13,613 nucleotides of DNA from Bacteroidales bacterium UBA4347 (GTDB lineage: Bacteria > Bacteroidota > Bacteroidia > Bacteroidales > P3), in the NCBI GenBank assembly GCA_002394185.1, contig DGTB01000141.1, positions 1 through 13,613 on the forward strand. Reading direction: 5' to 3'. Shown here one piece after another: positions 1 through 6,680 of the stretch. The stretch's first letter is position 1, and each line of letters begins with the position of its first letter. The notes under the pieces are model-generated. The model saw only the letters and a list, made by a program, of their open reading frames with translations. It was not told where the DNA came from and made no database searches. A program made the position numbers and the translations under genes.

Positions 1-126
1 TATCAGGGGCGTCTCGGGTAGGTTTTTGCCCCCGGGAGGGGGCGCCGAAATAATTCGGCACGCCATACAATAAAATCAGCGTGGTGCCGTTTCTTTAGGC
101 AGCAAAATATATATAAAGGAATCCAA
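1..126. other. Left-edge non-coding region with two tandem hairpins
   Basis: No gene can be supported here. Two perfect 6-bp hairpins lie back to back: GCCCCC-ggga-GGGGGC at 28-43 and GCCGAA-ataa-TTCGGC at 44-59. Neither is followed by a T-run on the plus strand, so they are not classic intrinsic terminators, although they could mark the end of an upstream transcript. Plus-strand frame 2 is open from the edge to a TAA at 71-73 and could be the tail of an upstream gene, but its 23 codons are not recognisable. An AAAGGA Shine-Dalgarno-like element at 115-120 sits 6 bases before the start codon at 127. I see no TAnnTTTG promoter box on the plus strand in this stretch. Confidence 0.5.
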
Positions 127-1770
127 ATGTATAAAAAAGGAAGAATGGTGCTGATGGCGGCGGCGGTGCTGGCGGCGTGGGGCTGCGGGAGCGGCAAGAG
201 CGCGACGGTGGCCAACGAACGCTTTCAGCGGCAGCCCATCCGCGAGGTGACGGAGGAGCAGCTGGCGGAGGACGGGATGCTCATCGACGCCCTGTCGCTG
301 CAGGAGACGGGGCGCAACAACGAGGCCCTGGAGGCCTACGGCCGTACGACGGCGCGCTTTCCGCAGTGCGACGCGGCGTGGTACGGCATGAGCCAGCTCC
401 TGGCCCAGCGCGGCTGGACCGACAGCGCCGAGGCCTGCGCGCGGCGTGCCGTGGAGCTGAAGGGCGACAATGTGTGGTACCTCCTGTCGCTGGCCATGAC
501 GCAGCAGATGAAGGGCGACACCAAGGGCACCCTCGACACCTGGGAGACCATTGTGCGCCAGAACCCCGAGGTGCTGGACTACTACTACGAACTGTCCAAC
601 CAGTATATCTCGGCCGACGACCTGCCCAAGGCCGTGGAAGTGCTGAACCGCGTGGAGCGCCGCATCGGCATTACCGAGCCCATCTCCATGCAGAAGGCCA
701 AGCTGTGGAACGCCGCCGGCAAGCCCGACAAGGCCATGGCCGAGGTGGAGGCCCTGGCCCAAGCCGTGCCCGGCGACAAGCAGAGCAATGCCATCCTGGC
801 CGAGATGAACATGCAGCAGAAGCGCTATGCGAAGGCCAAGACCTACTACGACCGCATCCTCGAGGCCGACCCCGAGGACCCCTATATCCACATACAGCTG
901 GCCGAATACTACAAAGCCGTGAACCGCCCCGCCGAGGCCGACAGCGAGATGGTGCGCGCGTTCGACAATCCCGCCCTCGACGGCAAGAGCAAGCTGCAGC
1001 TCCTCGGCTCCTTCTACAGCAACGAGGAGTTCTACACCACACGCCGCTCCACCACGTTCCGCCTGATGGACAAGGCCATGGCGGAATGCACGGACAGCAC
1101 GGAGTTTGCCGCCTTCTATGGCAATGTGCTCCTCAACCAGCAGCGCTACGCCGAGGCGGCGCACCAGTTTGAGCTGGCGCTGCAACGCGACAGCAGCACG
1201 TACGAAATCTGGGAGATGCTGCTGGTGAGCCTCAGCGGCACCGAGGGCGCCGCGGCGAAGATAGAGCGCTATGCCCGGCGCGCCGCGGCGCTCTTCCCCG
1301 TGCACACCCTGCCGCACTTCATGCTGGCCCAGCAGGCCCTTCTGGGCGGGCGCTACGACGAGGCCCTCCGCGAGCTGGAGACCGCCGCCAAATGGGGGTT
1401 CAGCAAGGGATACCTCGAGGCCGAGACCTACGGCCTGATGGGCGAGGCCTACTATCGCACACAGCAATACGACAAGGCCTGGCAGGCTTTCGACCGCTGT
1501 CTGGCCCTGCGGCCCGACGATATGGGCACGCTGAACAACTACGCCTACTACCTCTCGGAACAGAACCTCCAGCTGGAGAAAGCCGAGAGCATGAGCCGCC
1601 GCACCATCGACGCCGAGCCCGACAACGCCAACAATCTGGACACCTACGCGTGGATACTGCACCTGATGGGCCGCGACGGCGAGGCCCTGCCCTACATGGA
1701 GAAGGCCGTGCGCCTCGACCCGCACAGCGACACCCTGCGCAAACACCTGGAGGCCATCCGTGGCAAATAG
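127..1770 (+). CDS. TPR-repeat lipoprotein
   Basis: A 547-residue tetratricopeptide-repeat protein, predicted to be exported and lipid-anchored in the envelope. The N-terminus has a basic start (MYKKGR), a hydrophobic stretch (residues 7-18) and an imperfect lipobox AAWGC with Cys20. From about residue 45 to the end, amphipathic helix pairs with TPR-type A/G/Y/P spacing repeat almost continuously, for example around residues 60-115, 220-260 and 450-545. TPR proteins are protein-protein scaffolds; no catalytic motif is visible. The start at 127 is supported by AAAGGA six bases upstream. The next gene begins 18 bases after the stop, which suggests an operon of envelope proteins. In Bacteroidales a TPR protein commonly precedes a DUF4292 lipoprotein and an M23 peptidase; the first two of that arrangement appear here. 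The family call is secure but the specific role is unknown. Confidence 0.9.
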   Translation: MYKKGRMVLMAAAVLAAWGCGSGKSATVANERFQRQPIREVTEEQLAEDGMLIDALSLQETGRNNEALEAYGRTTARFPQCDAAWYGMSQLLAQRGWTDSAEACARRAVELKGDNVWYLLSLAMTQQMKGDTKGTLDTWETIVRQNPEVLDYYYELSNQYISADDLPKAVEVLNRVERRIGITEPISMQKAKLWNAAGKPDKAMAEVEALAQAVPGDKQSNAILAEMNMQQKRYAKAKTYYDRILEADPEDPYIHIQLAEYYKAVNRPAEADSEMVRAFDNPALDGKSKLQLLGSFYSNEEFYTTRRSTTFRLMDKAMAECTDSTEFAAFYGNVLLNQQRYAEAAHQFELALQRDSSTYEIWEMLLVSLSGTEGAAAKIERYARRAAALFPVHTLPHFMLAQQALLGGRYDEALRELETAAKWGFSKGYLEAETYGLMGEAYYRTQQYDKAWQAFDRCLALRPDDMGTLNNYAYYLSEQNLQLEKAESMSRRTIDAEPDNANNLDTYAWILHLMGRDGEALPYMEKAVRLDPHSDTLRKHLEAIRGK

Positions 1771-1788
1771 ACTCAAAACACTGAAAAA

Positions 1789-2274
1789 ATGAGAAGGAAC
1801 ATCACAATACTACTGACCGTGGCACTGCTGGCAACGCTGGCAACCGGCTGCCGCAGCACCCAAAATGTCGTATCCCCCACACCGGCGCCGGCACCGGCAG
1901 CACCCCAATACACCGTCATGACCTTCACCGGAGTGGTGGAGGGCATGAGCGTCAGCGGACAGGTGCGCATGGAGAAGGGGAAAGTGATATGGTGCAGCGT
2001 GAGCAAGCTGATTGAACTGGGGCGCGCCATGGCCACGCCGGACTCGGTGTGGGTGCGAGTGCCCCTGATGGACCGCAACCAACAGGGCGACTACCGCGAC
2101 CTGAAGCGCCTGGCGGGCCGCCACATCACCTTCGCCGAGCTGGAGGCCATACTGGAAAGCGACGACGCCGAGAAGCGCATCGCCGCCCTGGGCAAGCAGC
2201 TGGGATACACGGTGAACATACACATCACACGCAAGGAGAAGGCCGACAAGCTGACCTTCCCGTTCAACAAATAG
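1789..2274 (+). CDS. Short DUF4292-like lipoprotein
   Basis: A 161-residue predicted lipoprotein. The signal peptide ends in a good lipobox (LATGC, Cys21), followed by a Pro/Ala-rich linker at about residues 29-40. The core has the DUF4292 pattern: a strand-rich stretch with a GQVRMEKGKVIWCSV-type segment, then IELGRAMATPDSVWV, a DRNQQGDY segment and a helix ending near ITFAELEAIL. DUF4292 proteins belong to the LolA/LolB-like fold group and probably bind lipids or lipoproteins at the envelope. Members I know of are usually about 230-270 residues, so this copy is short. Its end (KADKLTFPFNK) resembles the last strand of the family, which suggests an internal loss rather than a simple C-terminal cut. 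It lies 18 bases after the TPR gene and 23 bases before a second exported protein. No clear Shine-Dalgarno is seen. Family assignment is by pattern only. Confidence 0.75.
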   Translation: MRRNITILLTVALLATLATGCRSTQNVVSPTPAPAPAAPQYTVMTFTGVVEGMSVSGQVRMEKGKVIWCSVSKLIELGRAMATPDSVWVRVPLMDRNQQGDYRDLKRLAGRHITFAELEAILESDDAEKRIAALGKQLGYTVNIHITRKEKADKLTFPFNK

Positions 2275-2297
2275 GGAACATAAACGAAAGGGGAAAT

Positions 2298-3044
2298 ATG
2301 AAAAGACTGATGATTGCACTGCTGACGATGGTCTCGATGGGTGCCATGGCACAGAACCACCAGGATGTGCTGGGCGACTCGGCCAAGCTGGTGGTGGACC
2401 GCTATGTGCAAATGCTCGCTATCGACCAGCTGCCGGCGGACAGCGTGCTGGTGATGAAGACCGCCATCACCACCAACCAGAGCAGGAAAGACACCATCTG
2501 GATGCACCGCTGGTACGGCACAGGCGAGCGTCACCGCATCGAGGTGTGGGACGGGAGCACGCTGGATTTCGGCCTGGTGAGCAACGGGAAAGACCGTTTC
2601 CGCGTCTACTCCAAAGTGGACGAGGCCTGGGAGAGCGTGCCCATCGAGGAACTCAACAAGAAGCTTCAAGGCTACGACTTCCGCGGGCCGCTCTATCGCT
2701 GGCGCGAAAAAGGAGCCCAGCTGAGCTGGAACGGCACCACAGAGCTGAAGGGGCAGCCGCTGCAGGTGGTGAAGATCGAATGCCCATCCATGTATACCCG
2801 CTACTATATGTTCGAACCCGAAAGCGGACTGCTGACCCTCATCTTCGAGACCGACAAGGTATATGAAGGCTACGGCCAGATGAAACCCGGCCACATCGAG
2901 TGGAAGAGCGTCTACGAATACCTGCCGGTGGCTCACGGCATACAGCCGTCGCTGGAGAGTTTCATGCGCAACGGGGTGCTGACCATCCTGAGCACAGTCT
3001 ACCATTTCGAAGCCATGGACACAACCCTTTTTGAACACGACTGA
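2298..3044 (+). CDS. Secreted LolA-like envelope protein (outer-membrane lipoprotein-sorting type)
   Basis: A 248-residue predicted periplasmic protein. The signal peptide (MKRLMIALLTMVSMGAMA) has a type I cleavage site after AMA, near residue 18, and no lipobox. The rest is strand-rich with alternating hydrophobic and charged residues, including RHRIEVWDG, YDFRGPLYRW, YTRYYMFEPESGLL and HIEWKSVYEY. This resembles the one-sheet, lipid-binding LolA/LppX-like fold often labelled 'outer membrane lipoprotein-sorting protein' in Bacteroidales. It lacks any visible enzyme motif. The ATG at 2298 is chosen because it gives a complete signal peptide and follows a purine-rich AAAGGGGAAAT. The stop overlaps the start of tadA (TGATG), pointing to co-transcription and translational coupling. 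In related genomes this slot is often an M23 peptidase gene. The fold assignment is inferred. Confidence 0.7.
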   Translation: MKRLMIALLTMVSMGAMAQNHQDVLGDSAKLVVDRYVQMLAIDQLPADSVLVMKTAITTNQSRKDTIWMHRWYGTGERHRIEVWDGSTLDFGLVSNGKDRFRVYSKVDEAWESVPIEELNKKLQGYDFRGPLYRWREKGAQLSWNGTTELKGQPLQVVKIECPSMYTRYYMFEPESGLLTLIFETDKVYEGYGQMKPGHIEWKSVYEYLPVAHGIQPSLESFMRNGVLTILSTVYHFEAMDTTLFEHD

Positions 3045-3490
3045 TGGGAATACTGCAGCCAGACGACGAATACTTCATGGGCGAAGCCCTGAAGGAGGCC
3101 CGCAAGGCGGAGGCCGAGGGGGAGATACCGGTGGGAGCCGTGGTGGTGGCTGGCGACAGCATCATTGCCCGTGCCCACAACCAGACAGAGATGCTGCACG
3201 ACGTGACGGCCCACGCCGAGATGTTGGCCATCACGGCGGCAGCGGAGCACCTGGGGGCGAAGTACCTGACAGGGTGCACGCTGTATGTCACCCTGGAGCC
3301 CTGCGTAATGTGCGCCGGAGCGTTGGGGTGGAGCCAGCTGGCGAAAATCGTCTACGGCGCTCCGGACGAGAAGCGCGGTTTCGAACGCCTGGGACGCACC
3401 ATGCTGCACCCCAAGACAGAGGTGACGGCAGGAGTGAGGAGCGAGGAATGCCTGACGCTGGTGAAGGAATTTTTCAAAAGAAAGAGATAG
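3044..3490 (+). CDS. tadA: tRNA-specific adenosine deaminase TadA
   Basis: This enzyme deaminates adenosine-34 to inosine in the anticodon wobble position of tRNA-Arg(ACG), in the cytoplasm. The protein is 148 residues, normal for the family. The zinc-site signature is complete: His57-Ala58-Glu59 (zinc ligand plus proton-shuttle Glu) and Pro86-Cys87-Val-Met-Cys90. These positions match the E. coli TadA numbering. The N-terminal segment EIPVGAVVV and the C-terminal helix LVKEFFKRKR are also typical. The start codon overlaps the stop of the preceding secreted-protein gene in TGATG, so translation is probably coupled. A guanine deaminase or other CDA-superfamily member is the alternative, but the EPCVMCAGAL block and the overall length favour TadA. 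Confidence 0.93.
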   Translation: MGILQPDDEYFMGEALKEARKAEAEGEIPVGAVVVAGDSIIARAHNQTEMLHDVTAHAEMLAITAAAEHLGAKYLTGCTLYVTLEPCVMCAGALGWSQLAKIVYGAPDEKRGFERLGRTMLHPKTEVTAGVRSEECLTLVKEFFKRKR

Positions 3491-3523
3491 ATAGATTTTA
3501 ATTATAGACAAAACCAATTGATT

Positions 3524-4414
3524 ATGAAACCTACATTACTTGTTTTGGCTGCCGGCATGGGTAGCCGCTATGGTGGACTGAAACAGATGGACGGCGTAGG
3601 CCCCCACGGCGAAATCATCATGGACTACAGCATCGAGGATGCCATCCGCGCGGGCTTCGGCAAGGTGGTCTTCGTTATCCGCCACTCGTTCGAGGAGGAG
3701 TTCAAGAAGCACATCAACGCCGACCACTTCGGCCATCGCATCGAGGTGGAGTATGTCTTCCAGGAGCTCGACAAACTGCCTGCGGGCTTCAGCGTGCCCG
3801 AAGGCCGCGAGAAACCCTGGGGTACCAACCACGCCATCCTCATGGCCAAGGATGTCATCCACGAGCCCTTCGCCATCATCAATGCTGACGACTTCTACGG
3901 CCGCGACGCCTTCGAGGTGATGGCACGCCACCTGGAGACCCTCGCCGGCACGGAAGGTAAATACTGCATGGTGGGCTACCGCCTGGAGAACACGCTGAGC
4001 GAGAACGGCACGGTGAGCCGCGGCGTGTGCGAGACCGACGCCAACGGACTGCTCATCGGCATGACCGAGCGCACCTCCATAGGCCGCACGGCCAACGGCA
4101 TCGAATACAAGGACGCCGACGGCAGCATGCACCCGCTGGCCGCCGACGCCACGGTGAGCATGAACCTCTTCGGCTTCACGCCCGACTACTTCGCCAAGAG
4201 CGAGAAGCTGTTCGTGGACTTCCTGAAAGAGCACGGCACGGAGATGAAGAGCGAATACTACATTCCCTTCGCCGTCAACACCTTCATTCACAACGGCACG
4301 GCCACTATGACGGTGCTGAAGACCACGGCGCAGTGGTTCGGCGTCACCTACAAGGAGGACCGCCCGATGGTCGTCGAGCGGCTGAAAAAGCTTCATGAAC
4401 AAGGCGTTTATTGA
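3524..4414 (+). CDS. Nucleotidyltransferase (sugar-phosphate NTP-transferase family)
   Basis: A 296-residue cytoplasmic enzyme with the glucose-1-phosphate nucleotidyltransferase (GT-A-like) fold. It carries the nucleotide-binding loop LAAGMGSRYGGLKQ at residues 8-21, a WGTNHAI segment at 99-105 and the metal/sugar-site INADDFYG at 119-126. Family members transfer NMP from an NTP to a sugar phosphate for activated-sugar synthesis; the exact substrate cannot be read from the sequence. A TTG six bases upstream is in frame, but the ATG at 3524 is preferred because it places the conserved Rossmann-like strand right at the N-terminus. The gene follows tadA by 33 AT-rich bases, so it may share the transcript or have its own promoter; no TAnnTTTG box is seen in the gap. 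Its last 20 bases overlap the start of the methyltransferase gene. Confidence 0.88.
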   Translation: MKPTLLVLAAGMGSRYGGLKQMDGVGPHGEIIMDYSIEDAIRAGFGKVVFVIRHSFEEEFKKHINADHFGHRIEVEYVFQELDKLPAGFSVPEGREKPWGTNHAILMAKDVIHEPFAIINADDFYGRDAFEVMARHLETLAGTEGKYCMVGYRLENTLSENGTVSRGVCETDANGLLIGMTERTSIGRTANGIEYKDADGSMHPLAADATVSMNLFGFTPDYFAKSEKLFVDFLKEHGTEMKSEYYIPFAVNTFIHNGTATMTVLKTTAQWFGVTYKEDRPMVVERLKKLHEQGVY

Positions 4415-5627
4415 TTTCGTCAAAACTCATGAAAACGAGGATACCGCGCGGTTGCTGCTGAGTGCCGGGCGGTATTCTGGTGTTGATATGACTGCGGCGG
4501 TGCAGCAGATCGAAGGGCGGCGGACGGCACGGGAGAAGTGGCCTGGGCTGCTGGAGTGCGAGGGGTTCCTCTACCCTCCGCGGCTGAACCGCGAGCAGGC
4601 CTCGTCGGAGATTACGGCCTTGCGCAAAGCCGACATCTGCCATCTGCGGTTCTCCTTCCTCCAGCTGCACGGCAAAGAGGAGGGCCGGCCGTTCCGCATC
4701 GCCGACCTGACGGGCGGTATGGGAATCGACACTTTCGCCCTGGCCGGATGGAAGGCGGAAGAGCCCATGGAGGTCGAAGTGGACTATGTGGAGCAGGACC
4801 CTGAGCTCTGCGAGCTGGCCAGAAGCAACGCAAAGACCCTGGGGCTAAGCAATGTCCACGTCCATTGTGGCGACAGCCTGAAGTGGCTCAAGAAACAGGA
4901 CAGGCGCTTCGACCTGATATTTGTCGACCCCGCCCGTCGCGACAAGCAGGGACGCAAGGTCGCGGCCTTCGAGGATTGCACGCCCGACATATTGGCGCAT
5001 CAGGACCTGTTGCTGTCCAAAGGGAAAGAGCTATTGGTGAAGGCATCGCCGATGATAGACATCTCGTTGGCGGCTTCGCAACTGCGCGACATCAGCGACA
5101 TCTATGTCATAGCCGTCCAAGGCGAGTGCAAGGAGGTGCTGTTCCTTTGCGGAAGGGCCGACGGCGAGCCCTTTATCCATTGCGACCACCTGCATCATGG
5201 CGAGGTGGACACATTTGCCTTCACTCGCGAAGACGAGGTCCGGGCCCAGGCAACATACGCCAGCGAAATGGGCAAATACCTTTACGAACCCAATGCCGCG
5301 CTGATGAAAGCCGGGCCTTTCAAGATGCTGAGCCAAACAGAGAGAGTGGACAAACTGTCACGCAACACCCACCTCTACACAAGCGACAGCCTCTTCCAAC
5401 ATTTCCCTGGCCGCATCTTCAGCGTCCTTGTGGAAATCAAGCCCACCCGCAAAGAGGTGCAGAAGTGGATCCCCGACGGGAGAGCCCATGTGGTCGCCCG
5501 CAACTACCCCGTGGCCGCTGCCGAGCTGCAGAAGCAGCTGGGGCTGAAAGAGGGCGGCGACCTCTTCGTCATCGCCACCACCTTGGGCACGCGCCCGTGT
5601 GCCTTTATTGCAGAAAGAATCAACTAA
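4395..5627 (+). CDS. Class I SAM-dependent methyltransferase with THUMP-like C-terminal domain (PG_1098-like)
   Basis: A 410-residue protein. The first roughly 95 residues form a helical N-terminal part. The Rossmann methyltransferase core follows, with SAM-binding motif I DLTGGMGIDTF at 104-114, an acidic ribose-binding position in DYVEQDP at 130-136, a CGD segment at 158-160 and a catalytic-loop-like FVDPARRD at 176-183. The DPARR form is typical of the Bacteroidota family related to Porphyromonas PG_1098. The last ~80 residues (from about FSVLVEIKPTRKEV) match the ferredoxin-like/THUMP-like domain of that family, which suggests an RNA substrate, but no substrate can be assigned. The start ATG lies inside the end of the nucleotidyltransferase gene (20-base overlap), so the two are probably co-translated. 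The stop codon overlaps the stop of ribD on the other strand. Confidence 0.85.
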   Translation: MNKAFIDFVKTHENEDTARLLLSAGRYSGVDMTAAVQQIEGRRTAREKWPGLLECEGFLYPPRLNREQASSEITALRKADICHLRFSFLQLHGKEEGRPFRIADLTGGMGIDTFALAGWKAEEPMEVEVDYVEQDPELCELARSNAKTLGLSNVHVHCGDSLKWLKKQDRRFDLIFVDPARRDKQGRKVAAFEDCTPDILAHQDLLLSKGKELLVKASPMIDISLAASQLRDISDIYVIAVQGECKEVLFLCGRADGEPFIHCDHLHHGEVDTFAFTREDEVRAQATYASEMGKYLYEPNAALMKAGPFKMLSQTERVDKLSRNTHLYTSDSLFQHFPGRIFSVLVEIKPTRKEVQKWIPDGRAHVVARNYPVAAAELQKQLGLKEGGDLFVIATTLGTRPCAFIAERIN

Positions 5628-6556
5628 TCGATAATTGTCAGCCGTTCCGACGACGGAATGACGGGAGCCTCGAGTCCGGCACCCAGCCGTTGCGGACTGC
5701 GGAGGATGCGCACCTCGTCGTAGAGGCCGCTGGCGATGAAGGCATCCAGTATCTGGCGTCCGCCTTCGACGATGACGGACTGGATTTTCTTTTCGTAGAG
5801 CGCGGCGAGGGTTTCTTCGACGGTCTGGGTGTGCAGGTGGAGCCAATGGCTGGGCACATCGTTGAGGCGGCCGCGGCGGTCGAGCACCACGGGCTGCGGC
5901 TGGGGGCCGAGGAAATGGCGCGCCGTAAGCGAGGGATGGTCGCACAGGTAGGTCTCGCTGCCCACCAGGATGGCGGCCTCCTCGGTGCGCCAGCGGTGGT
6001 TGAGGCGGTTCTGCCCGGGGGTGCTGAGCCAGTAGGGCTGCGACGGGTCGGCAGGCGCCAGGAAGCCGTCGGCGCTCTGCGCCCACTTCAGTATGACGTA
6101 GGGGCGACGCTGTTCCATGAAGGTGAAGAAACGGCGGTTGAGCTCGCGCCCCTCGGCCTCGAGCACATGGCGTTCCACCTCGATGCCGGCCTCCTCCAGT
6201 TTGCGGAAGCCGTTGCCGGCGACGAGGGGGTTGGGGTCGTCGTTGCAGCACACCACACGGCGGATGCCGCGCTCCACGACCAGGTCGGCGCAGGGGGGCG
6301 TCTTGCCATAGTGCGAGCAGGGCTCGAGGTTGACATAGAGCGTGGCGCCGCGGAATACCTCCGGCGGCAGCGGGCGCAGCAGGGCGTTGCGCTCGGCGTG
6401 GTAGCCACCGTAGTACTGGTGGTAGCCTTCGCTGACGATGCGGTCGTCCTTCACCACCACGCAGCCCACCATCGGGTTGGGCCTCACACGTCCCAATCCG
6501 TTGGCAGCCAGCTGCAGGCAGCGGCGCATATAGACTATATCCTGCTCGTTATGCAT
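5624..6556 (-). CDS. ribD: Bifunctional riboflavin biosynthesis deaminase/reductase RibD
   Basis: Catalyses two successive riboflavin-pathway steps: deamination of the diaminopyrimidine product of GTP cyclohydrolase II, then NADPH-dependent reduction of the ribosyl side chain. The 310-residue protein has an N-terminal deaminase domain with zinc motif His53-Ala-Glu55 and EPC80-SHYGKTPPC89, preceded by NPMVGCVVV. The C-terminal reductase domain begins near residue 150, with LKWAQSADGF at 156-165, a GSETYLCDHPSLTAR block and VEGG at 263-266. It is somewhat shorter than the 360-370 residues of E. coli or Bacillus RibD, mainly in the reductase part. The ATG at 6556 is preferred over an in-frame TTG at 6574, because the TTG falls inside the -7 promoter box. 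The gene is alone; no other rib genes are in the window. Confidence 0.94.
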   Translation of the reverse strand: MHNEQDIVYMRRCLQLAANGLGRVRPNPMVGCVVVKDDRIVSEGYHQYYGGYHAERNALLRPLPPEVFRGATLYVNLEPCSHYGKTPPCADLVVERGIRRVVCCNDDPNPLVAGNGFRKLEEAGIEVERHVLEAEGRELNRRFFTFMEQRRPYVILKWAQSADGFLAPADPSQPYWLSTPGQNRLNHRWRTEEAAILVGSETYLCDHPSLTARHFLGPQPQPVVLDRRGRLNDVPSHWLHLHTQTVEETLAALYEKKIQSVIVEGGRQILDAFIASGLYDEVRILRSPQRLGAGLEAPVIPSSERLTIID

Positions 6557-6680
6557 ATCTGTTTCGGGGTGCAAAAATACGAAAACTTTTCCATTTGGAG
6601 AGATTTTTCTTCGCCGGCGGCCCAGGGTGGCAATAAAGTGGGACGAATTGCGTTATACCCCTAACTATTAGACCCACCTA
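6557..6680. other. Divergent intergenic region between ribD and the lipid kinase gene
   Basis: A 124-base gap between two divergent genes. It holds the ribD -7 box. The half nearer the lipid kinase is GC-richer (a CGCCGGCGG segment around 6612-6620), then becomes mixed. No TAnnTTTG box is visible on the plus strand, so the lipid kinase promoter is not located. No riboswitch-like structure, such as an FMN element for ribD, is recognisable. Confidence 0.5.
6572..6579 (-). promoter_or_regulatory. Bacteroidota -7 promoter box for ribD
   Basis: Minus-strand TATTTTTG followed by CA matches the Bacteroidota primary sigma-factor -7 consensus TAnnTTTG exactly. It ends 15 bases before the ribD ATG, so the predicted leader is very short (about 10 bases). 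No convincing -33 TTTG is present at the expected spacing. Confidence 0.6.

Noticed and set aside
76..1776. 566-codon open frame on the minus strand opposite the TPR gene
   Set aside because: Antisense shadow of a GC-rich gene; low-complexity Val/Gly/Leu/His-rich product with no recognisable motif, while the plus strand shows clear TPR structure and a signal peptide.
2275..2297. Possible frameshift joining the DUF4292-like gene with the LolA-like gene
   Set aside because: The second gene has its own start and a complete type I signal peptide, and 23 bases separate the two, so they are separate genes.
3518..3523. TTG start two codons upstream of the nucleotidyltransferase ATG
   Set aside because: The ATG at 3524 fits the conserved N-terminus of the family and ATG is the more usual start; the TTG adds only two residues.
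3536..4423. 295-codon minus-strand frame opposite the nucleotidyltransferase
   Set aside because: Antisense shadow with no motifs; the plus-strand frame has the LAAGMGSRYGGLKQ signature.
5358..6251. 297-codon minus-strand frame spanning the ends of the methyltransferase and ribD
   Set aside because: Arg/Pro/His-rich translation crossing two well-supported genes in the wrong frame.
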